Positions 23,665 to 31,803 are shown, numbered from the stretch's first letter. The stretch: 33,509 bases of DNA from an uncultured Synechococcus sp. (GCA_937911865.1 CALDSK010000309.1:1-33509), one strand, 5' to 3'. Notes: generated from the sequence alone by a model not told the origin. Numbers and translations are program-made.

Positions 23665-25758
23665 CTATCGCTCACGCTCCCAATCTCTGGATTGCTCTCG
23701 CGATTTCTGCTTCGGCTCCACCTGCGATTTCTCCCTATTCACTTCTGTCGCCAATCCCAATTTCTTCAACCTCCGCTCATAGCCGTAGCCCTTGTCTCTG
23801 CGCCATTGCCACATCTCTTGTTGCCCTTGCTTAACTTTGGGGTGATTAAGAGCGATGTCGATATGCTGACGGCGATAGTGTCCCCTGCCCTCTTCGGTTA
23901 GACCCACATATTGCGGAGAGGCCTGCTCAAGCGCCTGATGGATGTCGCGCTTGCTGAACCCTGCGCCATAAAGGCGAATGGCAATGTCGCGATCAGTCTC
24001 GATGCCTAGCTGACCTTCGGTCATCTCAATGCCGTGTACCAGGATCTTTCGAGCCAGCTCCTTGCGGTATTCCCGAATGGCGGTGCCTTGATAGCCTTCG
24101 AAGTCGGGAGAGTTGAGGGCTAACTGTGCTCGTTTAATCTGCTGCTGACGCAAGCGGGCGATATCCTTGTTGACCGACTGCGGTGTCGGTGTCACCACGG
24201 CTTTTGTCACTGTCCTACCCTGCGATGGCTGCGGGACTCCCCTGCCCTGCCGCCCATTAAGTTTCTGGTGTCGCTTACACTCTTGCTCTGCTGCCTGTTG
24301 CTTCTCTCGTCGCTGGTTCTGCTCATGTCGTCCCATGACCATGTCAACCAATCGCCGGACATACGTCAGCCGCTGTCGGGGTTGCCGATCCAGGACATCG
24401 GGACTGGCTTCGGCCAAAACACGCCGAATCTGCGAGCGCGAGTAGCCGCGCTTGGCCAGCCGTTCCGCCAACCATCGATCAGCCAATTTATAGGCAGTTT
24501 TGCCCTTGAGTTTCAGACGCTGCCCCAGACCCAGGCGATAGCAGGACAGGGCTGAGTCCTCTCTTTCCTGTCCTGCAGTCTCTGTCGCCTTCATGGCGAT
24601 ATTGATACGGCGATCTCGTTCAACTTTGGCCTGTTCGCCTGACCAGGTGCGCAGCACCGTCAAAGTTACTTCATTGATGCCCCAGGATGCTGCCTCTTCC
24701 CATAGAGAGGACTCCTGAGGCTTACGTCGTTCCGATTGTTGATCATGATATTGCTGCCATTGTTGGATGAGCATCCGTTCATCAATCTGATCGGTACTCT
24801 TTTTTTCGTGAGTGGGCGTTTGCTCATCTTGTGAACGAGCCGATTTACCTGGCTTTTTACCGGTGAATGAACGATCACTTTGATGGTGAGCGGCTTCTAC
24901 CTCCTGTTCCGTTTCCAGGGTGCGGGGCTCTGTCTCCTCACCTGGTGCGTCTTCGGCCAGGAGAGACGCATGAGATAGTTCGTCAGAATCTTCAGCTAGG
25001 ATATGCCGGGAAAGACTTTCAGCATCGGCCTGACGCGCTTTTTCACGGTTGTCATTCGCTATGGCGATCGCGCGATAAGTATCACCCATCTCGGTACGAA
25101 TACCTTTGCGCTCCATCTCAATAACGACTGGCCCGAGATGAATCTGCGGTTCGCGGTCAATGCCGCGTTCTTGCAGAGAGCGATGATCAATTCGAGCATG
25201 GTGTCCTTCGCATTCAAGAGTACGGTTGACGTGATTTGCCCATTCTTCCCGCCACTGTTTAACCAGTTCGCGCTGATTCCATGTGCGGTTCTTTTTTCCA
25301 AACCCTTCCGGTGCAATATCTCGCATAGTGAGCAGCACATGCGTATGCGGATTATGGCTGTCAAAGTCGTGATAGGCAATATCGGCAATCATGCCTTTGT
25401 CCACAAAATGCGTCTGAACGTAGTCCCGAACCAGAGCTTGCTTCTGACTATGCTCAAGCTCAATAGGTAGCGCCAGAATCAACTCTCGGGCTAGCTGAGC
25501 CGTATCACGGCGGGTGCTAGCATCTTCCTTGCGCTCAATGGCTACCCACAATTCTGAACGGTTGTAGACCCACTCCGGCGCAGTGTCAGGGGCAAGAATT
25601 TCACTGCCAAAAATATTGCGTTTGCGAGTGTAGTCATACGTTTCATTGATTGTCGGGTCATAGATTTTTTCACCAGAACGATACGCCGCTTTCGCGGTAA
25701 TCGTACTCGCGGAATTGCTTCTGGCAATGACCTTAACGTCGCAATGAAAAATCGCCAT
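23665..25758 (-). CDS. mobA: MobQ-family relaxase (MobA/TraA-like)
   Basis: The DNA-nicking enzyme that starts transfer. The start ATG 25758 gives MAIFHCDVKVIARSNS; longer frames run back into the oriT. Motif I is SASTITAKAAYRSGEKIYD with catalytic Tyr26, Glu75 lies in ELWVAIERKED, and motif III is AYHDFDSHNPHTHV with metal-binding His130, His138 and His140. This is the MobQ pattern of RSF1010 MobA and Ti-plasmid TraA. The protein has 697 residues. After the relaxase domain there is no helicase; instead the tail is charged and contains repeats (KRGYSRSQIRRVLAEASP, GAGFSKRDIHQALEQASP) also seen in the protein at 18569. It diverges from the accessory gene, with oriT between. Confidence 0.92.
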   Translation of the reverse strand: MAIFHCDVKVIARSNSASTITAKAAYRSGEKIYDPTINETYDYTRKRNIFGSEILAPDTAPEWVYNRSELWVAIERKEDASTRRDTAQLARELILALPIELEHSQKQALVRDYVQTHFVDKGMIADIAYHDFDSHNPHTHVLLTMRDIAPEGFGKKNRTWNQRELVKQWREEWANHVNRTLECEGHHARIDHRSLQERGIDREPQIHLGPVVIEMERKGIRTEMGDTYRAIAIANDNREKARQADAESLSRHILAEDSDELSHASLLAEDAPGEETEPRTLETEQEVEAAHHQSDRSFTGKKPGKSARSQDEQTPTHEKKSTDQIDERMLIQQWQQYHDQQSERRKPQESSLWEEAASWGINEVTLTVLRTWSGEQAKVERDRRINIAMKATETAGQEREDSALSCYRLGLGQRLKLKGKTAYKLADRWLAERLAKRGYSRSQIRRVLAEASPDVLDRQPRQRLTYVRRLVDMVMGRHEQNQRREKQQAAEQECKRHQKLNGRQGRGVPQPSQGRTVTKAVVTPTPQSVNKDIARLRQQQIKRAQLALNSPDFEGYQGTAIREYRKELARKILVHGIEMTEGQLGIETDRDIAIRLYGAGFSKRDIHQALEQASPQYVGLTEEGRGHYRRQHIDIALNHPKVKQGQQEMWQWRRDKGYGYERRLKKLGLATEVNREKSQVEPKQKSREQSRDWERER

Positions 25759-25791
25759 TTTTGTTTTTTTGAAAAACGAAAATCCGGGGAT

Positions 25792-25850
25792 GCAAGGGTG
25801 CTCCCTTGCCGTACACACATTCGAAGAATGTATAGGGTGCGCCTTTGCCG
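25792..25850 (+). other. oriT: oriT, RSF1010 (MobQ) type
   Basis: Between the relaxase and its accessory gene lies ACATTC (25817-25822), GAA, GAATGT (25826-25831), then five bases and GTGCGCC (25837-25843). RSF1010/R1162 oriT, as I remember it, has arms GTTTCTC/GAGAAAC with the same GAA loop, six bases, then GTGCGCCC with the nick after TGCG. By analogy the nick falls between 25841 and 25842 on the plus strand. A further inverted repeat, GCAAGGG (25792-25798) with CCCTTGC (25803-25809), sits just upstream and may be an accessory-protein site. Confidence 0.75.
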
Positions 25851-25966
25851 TTGCCAGACCAAGTTTTTTTCGCTCTATCAGCTTCAAAAAGTGGCAACGG
25901 CGGCAGGGAAGATACAGGTGTTGCAGGAATGCCTAATCGACGAAATGCAAAAACGCAAGTACTGAA

Positions 25967-25997
25967 TTGGGCAAATTGCAGACGCACGACCTACAAT
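25967..25997 (+). promoter_or_regulatory. Possible promoter of the accessory mobilization gene
   Basis: TTGGGC (25967-25972) and TACAAT (25992-25997) are 19 bases apart and resemble a sigma-70 type -35 and -10. The start codon at 26028 follows after a Shine-Dalgarno AGGAGG. The spacing is slightly long, so this is a prediction. Confidence 0.35.
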
Positions 25998-26027
25998 TAG
26001 TTCAAGTGTACCAGGAGGATTTTGCGA

Positions 26028-26549
26028 ATGGCTTCACGTGAAGAGATGCTTTTGCGCCAGCGCAAAAAACATCTGGAAAAAGTGGCAGTTTCCCAGAAAA
26101 AGGCGAAGCAGATCGAGAAGCTCCTCGCGACTGAGAAACGCCGTAAAGACAACCGCAGGAAATTCATTGCTGGAGGATTTTTGCTCAAAACGCTGATGGA
26201 AGGACAGACCCCTTGTCAAACCTACGAGGAGCTGCTGCAAATCCTCGATAAGACGCTCACCAAAAATATCGATCGCAGGGCTTTCGACCTTCCGGAGCTG
26301 CCCGAAAAACGGACAAAGAACCGCCGTAAAAAAGACAGAACCCAGGAAAATCAACCAAAGTCAACTATTCAACCGACAGTCAAGCGGCTGCAGACCACTT
26401 CGCTGCCGCCCTCGCTGGTCTCGGCGAGTGTGGCCAAACAAATGAATGATCACTCACCTCAAACACCTCCCAATCCTTCGGATGGTCAGAAGCGTAAGCT
26501 GCTTCCTGAACGCCGGGAAGAGGATCTGATCGGGGAATTCAACCTCTAG
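26028..26549 (+). CDS. Relaxosome accessory protein, MobC/TraD-like
   Basis: A 173-residue basic protein. The start is ATG 26028, nine bases after GGAGG; a TTG six bases earlier is too close to that site. The N-terminus is a basic coiled coil (REEMLLRQRKKHLEKVAVSQ) followed by RRKDNRRKFIAGGFLLKTLM, the pattern of small MobC and Ti-plasmid TraD accessory proteins (RRKxxxGxxLL). The C-terminal 100 residues are Pro- and Lys-rich and look disordered. It should bind near the nic site and help the relaxase open the DNA. It is divergent from the relaxase gene across oriT. Confidence 0.75.
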   Translation: MASREEMLLRQRKKHLEKVAVSQKKAKQIEKLLATEKRRKDNRRKFIAGGFLLKTLMEGQTPCQTYEELLQILDKTLTKNIDRRAFDLPELPEKRTKNRRKKDRTQENQPKSTIQPTVKRLQTTSLPPSLVSASVAKQMNDHSPQTPPNPSDGQKRKLLPERREEDLIGEFNL

Positions 26550-26638
26550 CACAATTGCAACATCAGCCAGAAAGAGTGCAGGGGAAGGTGTAATTAGCTT
26601 GCGATCGCACACCGGGTCTTGGCATAACCGATTTTGTC

Positions 26639-27238
26639 ATGACGGTTCCTGCCTGGTCTCCTGAATTGCTCTTGTGCTATCCCCTGGCTGGCGAACAGGA
26701 AACTCCGCCAATACCGGATTGGGTCAAAAACTATCGTCCCAAACGCCTCAAACGTCCCAAAGAAGGCAGGGTATTTCAGGTGCCTCGACAAAAAGGAGCC
26801 ATGCGCGACGCAAGGACGATTCTGCAGCGTTTGCGCCACGAATGTCGTGAACTATCCCCTTCCCAGCAAACCCGATATCTGCAAGGAACTCTGCGGCAGA
26901 TCTGCCCATTCGTATATGAAGAATTGTTACTGCATTGTTGCAGCGATTGTGGTTGGAAGGTGATTCGGAGTTGCTATACCCATGATGGTGGTATTGATGG
27001 CACTTTTTTCGATGGTGAGGGTGGAAAATTCCTAATTCAGGCCAAGCGTTACAGCGGGGATATTGACCCTGAGCATTTGCTGAAATTCTCGGAGGCTGTC
27101 TCGCGTGATAAGGAGGCGATCGGTGGCGTCTTTATGCATACCGGCAGCACTTGTGACATGGGATATTTTTTCGAGGAAAATTTGGAAAATATCACCCTTC
27201 TCGAAGGCTGTGAGCTGAGGGAATTTATCCTGCAATAG
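26639..27238 (+). CDS. Mrr-like restriction endonuclease-fold protein
   Basis: A 199-residue protein. The first 75 residues are Pro- and Arg-rich. The rest has the Mrr_cat fold of PD-(D/E)XK enzymes: ICPFVYEELLLHCC (conserved Glu in the first helix), GWKVIR, DGGIDGTFFDG (catalytic Asp), FLIQAKRY (the Gln-x-Lys of Mrr proteins) and GGVFMHTGS. Two Cys pairs (HCCSDCG) stand out. Enzymes of this type cut DNA, often modified DNA. No partner methyltransferase is next to it, so it may act alone against incoming DNA or play a role in transfer. A HIP1 site (26601-26608) lies just upstream. Confidence 0.8.
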   Translation: MTVPAWSPELLLCYPLAGEQETPPIPDWVKNYRPKRLKRPKEGRVFQVPRQKGAMRDARTILQRLRHECRELSPSQQTRYLQGTLRQICPFVYEELLLHCCSDCGWKVIRSCYTHDGGIDGTFFDGEGGKFLIQAKRYSGDIDPEHLLKFSEAVSRDKEAIGGVFMHTGSTCDMGYFFEENLENITLLEGCELREFILQ

Positions 27239-27258
27239 TTTGCAAAAGAGGAGAGGCA

Positions 27259-27486
27259 CTAAGCCCCCGGTAGCATTCCATTGTGATCGGTGAGTTCCAT
27301 GGATTCGGTGACACTGACAAACAGTGGTTTGACCAGGTAATCTTCACCGTCACGATTGATGGACACAATCGCTGAGGCGGGTTCGTTATTCACGAAGCAA
27401 GAGAACAGGGCAAAGTTGCTGTAATCACCGCTCTTTAAAGCTTCAAAGATCTCTTTGTGGCAGGAGATAATGTTGGTGGATGTCAT
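27259..27486 (-). CDS. Small conserved plasmid protein next to ssb
   Basis: A 75-residue protein from ATG 27486, which has AAAGGA six bases upstream; an in-frame ATG five codons earlier overlaps that site. The sequence (EIFEALKSGDYSNFALFSCF, then AIVSINRDGEDYLVKPLFVS and MELTDHNG) is like small uncharacterised proteins found on many conjugative plasmids and phages, often beside ssb. It is acidic and soluble with no catalytic motif. It lies 38 bp after the ssb stop and is probably cotranscribed. Confidence 0.7.
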   Translation of the reverse strand: MTSTNIISCHKEIFEALKSGDYSNFALFSCFVNNEPASAIVSINRDGEDYLVKPLFVSVTESMELTDHNGMLPGA

Positions 27487-27524
27487 GGCAAGTCCTTTCA
27501 TTTATTGGGTGAAGGGGAGGGGGC

Positions 27525-27878
27525 TCACGCCCCCATTTTGGGTAAACGGGCGTCTTCAATGCGGCTGGCGATGACGCTGGCTTCAGTAAAGAAACGCTTC
27601 TGTCCATCAATAACCAGTTCCGTTTTACGGTAAGACAAGCTGCCAGTGATTTTGACACGGTCGCCCTTGCGGAAGCTGCGAGCATAGCCTTGAACACTGG
27701 AGCTGAAGGCGATGACTGTGTGCCAAACTGCGGCCTTGTCCTTCCAGGTATCAGATGCCTCATCCTTGTAGCGGTCGGTGGTGGCGAGCGAGAGCCGAGT
27801 GAATTCACCTTTGTCGGCGGTAAAGGTTTCCGGGGTCTGGCCGAGATTGCCGGTGAGGGTAACGAGATTGTTTGTCAT
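27525..27878 (-). CDS. ssb: Single-stranded DNA-binding protein, short plasmid type
   Basis: A 117-residue OB-fold protein that coats single-stranded DNA during replication or transfer. It starts at ATG 27878 (MTNNLVTLTGNLG) with AAGGAG upstream; the frame is open 11 codons further but without support. The typical SSB segments TRLSLATTDRY, WHTVIAF, ARSFRKGDRVKITGSL and FFTEASVIAS are in order. The acidic D-D-x-P-F tail that recruits other repair proteins is missing; the protein ends ARLPKMGA. The upstream leader includes CATGGC/GCCATG (27909-27923), a possible operator or hairpin. Confidence 0.9.
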   Translation of the reverse strand: MTNNLVTLTGNLGQTPETFTADKGEFTRLSLATTDRYKDEASDTWKDKAAVWHTVIAFSSSVQGYARSFRKGDRVKITGSLSYRKTELVIDGQKRFFTEASVIASRIEDARLPKMGA

Positions 27879-28238
27879 AGGGGATTCTCCTTGTTTGTGG
27901 TTGACCATCATGGCTTGGCCATGCCCGGCAGGTAGCCTGGGGCAAGTGCCGCAAGCGGCTGCAAATTACGGAGGGTCTGAGCTATGCTCGGAAACCGTCA
28001 TTTGACTTGTGCCAGGACTCCATACCGGGTCATAAAGCCCATGTGATGGTCATCCGCTGGCCATGTCAGGAGAAGTCCGTAGTCAAACCCAGCCAGCTTT
28101 CCCGGTTCGACATTCGATAAAACCCTTGCGAACTAAGGCTTGTCGCCAAAAGAGGGGCTGTAGAAAATGCTGTGCCGCTGCCTGAAATGCAGAAAGGCAT
28201 CAGGATCGACTCTGGATAGCGTCAAATAAAATTTGGCT

Positions 28239-28370
28239 ATGGTTGGTTATGAAGAAGGCTCATACGCACTTAAAACTAAACCTCGTGCCATCCAGGGATA
28301 TTGGAAAGATACGGGTAGACCCTTCAAACATCTAGAATGGAGAATGATTGGCTCAGCTATGTATTTCTAA
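28239..28370 (+). CDS. Possible 43-residue protein near the origin
   Basis: ATG 28239 opens a 43-codon frame (MVGYEEGSYALKTKPRAIQG, then YWKDTGRPFKHLEW) with protein-like composition but no evident ribosome site. I recognise no family. In the rest of 27924-28448 I see only minor hairpins, such as GCCGC/GCGGC at 27948-27959. Confidence 0.3.
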   Translation: MVGYEEGSYALKTKPRAIQGYWKDTGRPFKHLEWRMIGSAMYF

Positions 28371-28448
28371 TCGAGCAATTCGCACTAAGCTGCACTAGGA
28401 AATAATGATTTTCACCCAAAGTATTAGGCTTAGATAGCAGACTCTGGA

Positions 28449-28475
28449 ATATCAAAAAACGGTCTTTTTTGATAT
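28449..28475. repeat. Perfect 11-bp inverted repeat beside the origin
   Basis: ATATCAAAAAA (28449-28459) and TTTTTTGATAT (28465-28475) enclose CGGTC. It lies 50 bases before the A+T-rich repeats. It could be an operator, a replication-related hairpin, or a weak terminator with an A/U stem. Confidence 0.6.
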
Positions 28476-28525
28476 CAGTAAGTACCTTTAATAAAAATCA
28501 ACTTTTTGGATAAAGCAGGCCTTAC

Positions 28526-28579
28526 ATAAGTAAGTTATAAGTTATTAATATAAGTAAGTTATAAGTATAATTATAAGTA
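28526..28579. repeat. A+T-rich direct repeats, likely origin melting region
   Basis: The 17-mer ATAAGTAAGTTATAAGT occurs twice (28526-28542 and 28550-28566), 24 bp apart, and a degenerate third unit follows. Strong A+T bias and direct repeats next to iterons are the usual form of the duplex-unwinding element of iteron plasmids. Confidence 0.65.
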
Positions 28580-28623
28580 GACTCTTGAAAGCCACAGTAT
28601 GCCTTGCTTTTAGAGAATTTAGT

Positions 28624-28838
28624 GCATCCAAGTATGCGTAGGAGTGCATCCAAGTATGCGTAAGGGTGCATCCAAGTATGCGTAGATACAGCTTGGAAGT
28701 GCATCCAAGTATGCGTAAAGATGCATCCAAGTATGCGTAGGTGAATTTGTAAAGCATTGAAATAAAACAATTCATTGAATAGTAGAAGCGCATCCAAGTA
28801 TGCGCGATATATTTGCATCACCTGCATCCAAGTATGCG
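28624..28838. repeat. oriV: Seven iterons of the plasmid replication origin
   Basis: The 15-bp core GCATCCAAGTATGCG occurs seven times without mismatch, all in one direction, starting at 28624, 28646, 28668, 28701, 28723, 28790 and 28824. Start-to-start distances are 22, 22, 33, 22, 67 and 34 bases, so most copies lie on the same face of the helix. Most are followed by TA. Arrays of this kind bind the Rep initiator and set copy number. They lie 33 bp beyond the 3' end of the rep gene, not upstream of its start. The open frame read through them only translates the repeats. Confidence 0.93.
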
Positions 28839-28870
28839 TGATAATGATTTCGAGTCAGGTGATTAATTAC

Positions 28871-29914
28871 TCAACTTCTTCGGTAATGAGGGAGAACGAA
28901 TAACTTTTCGGGCTCAACCGGATAGAGTTTAAGGCCATCTTCGGTTAGCTTGGCTGTCAACTTCGGAAAAACCTCTAAAATCGCACTTAAATCGTCTTTG
29001 AAAGCCTTTCGAAAGTTACGTTTTGCTTTGACATCCGTTCCAAACTGCTCAAGTAGAAGCTGCCATGAAAAGATGTAAGGTTTATGTAATTTATTCAGGC
29101 GGTAAGCGAGCCAAAGAAATAAATCAATTTGTTTAGCTGAGTTAGTGAAAGCACTAACTGCTCGGATATCAACGGGTAATGCATGTTGTTTTAGAGACTC
29201 ATAAAAATCATAGTCAAGCGTAAGACTATTCGACCATAGTGTTGGTTGATCTGGATCAGAAGACACCCATATATCAAACGACTTTATGGGTTGTGTGTTG
29301 ATAGTTCGTGAATGATCTCCATTCCATAATCCTATTAACATTCGAGCAGCAGCAAGACGTTTAAGCTGCTCCTTAAACAACCCAATTGTGCCTTTTTCTC
29401 CTCCAGTTACGGAAAAACCAAGGTCTCGAATTAGACCAGAAAGACTATCCGCCAATTCAATTTCTCGACTCTTCTGCCTTACAGCTAATGTACAGATATG
29501 GAGCATGAGCAAACGTGCTTTTGGGCCATAAGGTAAACCTTGCTCTCGGATTAAACCTGTAATTGGGTCTTTCAAAAAACCGGACTGAACAATAAGTGAG
29601 TTCTTCCCATATTCCCTGTGATATGTATTCATTCCAGCAGCGGGTTTTCGATAAGGTAAGCCGCACATCGCCAACACACTATGGACATGATAGCGCTCAT
29701 CATCTTTAACCACCTTCTTTTCGATGGTGTTACGAATTGAATTTCTGCGCCGTGCAATTGGCGTCAAAGACTCAAATCTTTTCTTGTCTTCATTGCGCTG
29801 TGCTTGTATTTCGCTGAGATTTCGAAGAGCGATATCACGAAGGCTTGAATCTCTTACTTTTTCGAGCTTTTCTTGCAGATCTGTGTCCAGAGCAATATTT
29901 AAGTATCTATGCAT
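28871..29914 (-). CDS. repA: Plasmid replication initiator, RepA_C-type
   Basis: A 347-residue protein that should bind the iterons and open the origin. It matches from memory the 'plasmid encoded RepA' (RepA_C) family: LPYRKP, then Y-x-R-E-Y-G with the SLIVQSGF strand, EQGLPYGPKARLLMLHI, SLSGLIRDLGFSVTGGEKGT, and FKEQLKRLAAARM. The C-terminal half ends in winged-helix-like segments (LDLFLWLAYRLNKL-type, here IDLFLWLAYRLNKL). Start ATG 29914 has no strong ribosome site, which fits low expression. The gene diverges from parA across 147 bp and its 3' end faces the iterons. Confidence 0.88.
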   Translation of the reverse strand: MHRYLNIALDTDLQEKLEKVRDSSLRDIALRNLSEIQAQRNEDKKRFESLTPIARRRNSIRNTIEKKVVKDDERYHVHSVLAMCGLPYRKPAAGMNTYHREYGKNSLIVQSGFLKDPITGLIREQGLPYGPKARLLMLHICTLAVRQKSREIELADSLSGLIRDLGFSVTGGEKGTIGLFKEQLKRLAAARMLIGLWNGDHSRTINTQPIKSFDIWVSSDPDQPTLWSNSLTLDYDFYESLKQHALPVDIRAVSAFTNSAKQIDLFLWLAYRLNKLHKPYIFSWQLLLEQFGTDVKAKRNFRKAFKDDLSAILEVFPKLTAKLTEDGLKLYPVEPEKLFVLPHYRRS

Positions 29915-30061
29915 TTTTCATGTTTAACAACAAGCTAGATTTCAATCCATGAGAAAGTGATTTTTATCTTTCAGAGAGCCAACAAATATGTTGCAAGTCT
30001 GACATATTTCCTTACATGTCTATCTACGTTAAATAGACGTTAATTCCTGAGTGGTCATCTG
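29915..30061. promoter_or_regulatory. Divergent repA/parA control region
   Basis: This short gap must hold promoters for both genes. It contains GTCTAT (30018-30023) with ATAGAC (30033-30038), a perfect inverted repeat, and two direct copies of ACGTTAA (30026-30032 and 30037-30043) set 11 bp apart, as well as CAACA/TGTTG further upstream. These are candidate ParA or ParB operator or centromere-like sites. No iteron copy is present here. Confidence 0.5.
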
Positions 30062-30844
30062 GTGAGCAAAATAATCGCCCTCTTTAATCAGTCGGGCGGA
30101 GTTGGTAAAACGACGCTCACTATGAATATTGGCTATGAGCTTGCAAAACGCGGCAAGAGAGTTTTGCTTGTAGACATGGATCCTCAAAACTCCCTGACAT
30201 CTTTTATGGGGATAAAGTCTTTTTCGCTAGATATTTCAGAAACCATTTACACGGCAGTCATTGACGAAAATCCATTACCCATTCGTCAGAATTTATATGG
30301 CATGGATTTAGTGCCATCGAATATTCTTCTTAGCACGGCAGAAATGAAGCTAATTACAGCAATTAGAAGGGAAGATCGCTTAAAGAACGCCTTGAAGCCG
30401 GTTCTCAGTGACTACGATTATATCTTTCTTGATTGTCCACCCAGTCTTGGTATTTTAAGTATTATTTGCCTTGTTGCCGCGACTGACCTGATTATTCCTA
30501 TTCAGGCAGAATACAAAGCGGTTGAAGGGACAATGCTTCTCCTAAGAACAATTTCTGAGATGCTTTCTAAGGCTAATCCTGATTTAATAATTTCTGGCAT
30601 TATTCCCACCATGTTTACTGAGACGATGCAAGGAAAACGAGCTTTGAGAACAATTCATACTATTTACGATCGAGTTAAAACTCATCGTAGTTTCTCAAAA
30701 GCTGTTCTCTTTCCGTATATTCCGCGCAGAACTGATATAGCGAATGCTTCAGAAGCTCATGTGCCAATTTCTCTTTATTCCCCAAAACTTGATGCTGTTG
30801 ATGCCCTTGATAAGGTTGCTAATGAATTGGAAATGATGTCATGA
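30062..30844 (+). CDS. parA: Partition ATPase ParA
   Basis: A 260-residue ATPase of plasmid partition. Walker A is NQSGGVGKTTLT (residues 9-20), followed by VLLVDMDPQNSLTSF and the Walker B-like YIFLDCPPSLG, then the PIQAEYKAVEG motif: all classic ParA features. No N-terminal DNA-binding extension is present, so it is a short (type Ib-like or chromosomal-type) ParA. It starts with GTG at 30062 and overlaps parB by four bases (ATGA). Confidence 0.93.
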   Translation: MSKIIALFNQSGGVGKTTLTMNIGYELAKRGKRVLLVDMDPQNSLTSFMGIKSFSLDISETIYTAVIDENPLPIRQNLYGMDLVPSNILLSTAEMKLITAIRREDRLKNALKPVLSDYDYIFLDCPPSLGILSIICLVAATDLIIPIQAEYKAVEGTMLLLRTISEMLSKANPDLIISGIIPTMFTETMQGKRALRTIHTIYDRVKTHRSFSKAVLFPYIPRRTDIANASEAHVPISLYSPKLDAVDALDKVANELEMMS

Positions 30845-31803
30845 GAACAAAAAATAAGAACTCAGATTTTTCTCCTCTAAATATGGATGTTCTTGATAGT
30901 TTCCTTGATTCTGATCAAGACTCAGAATTAAATGGTACACAGATCAAATGGATTTCGCTCAATAAACTTACTCCAGCAAAATGGCAACCCCGTCGTTTTT
31001 TTGATCCTCAAAAAATATCAGAGTTAGCTGCATCCTTTCAACAACATGGATTTAAGGGCAGTGTAAACGTCCGACCTCTTGAGCAGGGAGATTATGAAAT
31101 TATTGCCGGAGAACGCAGATATCGGGCTGCCAAAGCAGCGGGCATTGAAGAGATAGCTTGTATTATTGCCAATTATAGTGATGAGCAGGCACTAGAATTC
31201 TCTCTGGTTGAAAATCTAGTGCGTGAAGACCTCAGTAAGCTTGAAGAAACGGAAGGTGTTCTTGATTTCATCAGTCTTAAATTAAAGCTAAGTCGTGATG
31301 AGGCAATCACTATTATTCGTACAGAAGGTCACCCAGACAGACTCACGCGGAACAACGTTGCACCGGACAGTAGCCTTGGAAAGATTTGCTCTATTCTTGA
31401 TAACCTAGGGATGTCCATAGAAGCATTTAGAAGCAGGAATTTATTGCTTCTAAAGTTGCCTGAAGATTTGCGAGAAGCCCACCTTAGTGGAAGACTTAGT
31501 TATACAAAAGCAATTGAAATAAATAAGATCAAAGATGATTTCAAGAGAAAAGAGCTGCTGAGACAAACGCTTGATAATGATTGGCCAATTCGTGAAATTC
31601 AACAAAGAGTTAAGGAGGCTCGCGCTGAAAAAAGGATTACGCAAACATCTGTAACACGAAGTATTCTAAGTCGGTTAGCAATTGCGCGAAAAATAGCTGC
31701 CAAATCAAATGTTTGGCAGGATCAAAATAAGGTTGAACGCATTGAAAGCTTACTTATTGAAATAGAGGCCCTTTTTGAAGAGCATATCGACGAGAGGGCT
31801 TAA
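30841..31803 (+). CDS. parB: Partition protein ParB
   Basis: A 320-residue centromere-binding protein and probable CTPase. It has an N-terminal ParA-contact tail of about 50 residues, the ParB/Sulfiredoxin domain with YEIIAGERRYRAAKAAG and FSLVENLVREDLS (boxes I and II), and a helix-turn-helix region (LGKICSILDNLGMS to LSGRLSYTKAIEI). Start ATG 30841 overlaps the parA stop, so they form one operon. I did not find a convincing parS palindrome in the window. Confidence 0.93.
   Translation: MRTKNKNSDFSPLNMDVLDSFLDSDQDSELNGTQIKWISLNKLTPAKWQPRRFFDPQKISELAASFQQHGFKGSVNVRPLEQGDYEIIAGERRYRAAKAAGIEEIACIIANYSDEQALEFSLVENLVREDLSKLEETEGVLDFISLKLKLSRDEAITIIRTEGHPDRLTRNNVAPDSSLGKICSILDNLGMSIEAFRSRNLLLLKLPEDLREAHLSGRLSYTKAIEINKIKDDFKRKELLRQTLDNDWPIREIQQRVKEARAEKRITQTSVTRSILSRLAIARKIAAKSNVWQDQNKVERIESLLIEIEALFEEHIDERA

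Noticed and set aside
25759..25887. Longer relaxase start 43 codons upstream
   Set aside because: The added residues come from translating the oriT hairpins; family proteins begin at the ATG at 25758.
28522..28827. Minus-strand open frames of 101 and 82 residues across the iterons
   Set aside because: The predicted proteins only translate the repeated 15-mer and A+T-rich repeats; DNA-level repetition explains them.
28624..28838. CRISPR-like array
   Set aside because: Repeat units are only 15 bp with irregular short spacers, lie beside rep, and have no cas genes; they are iterons.
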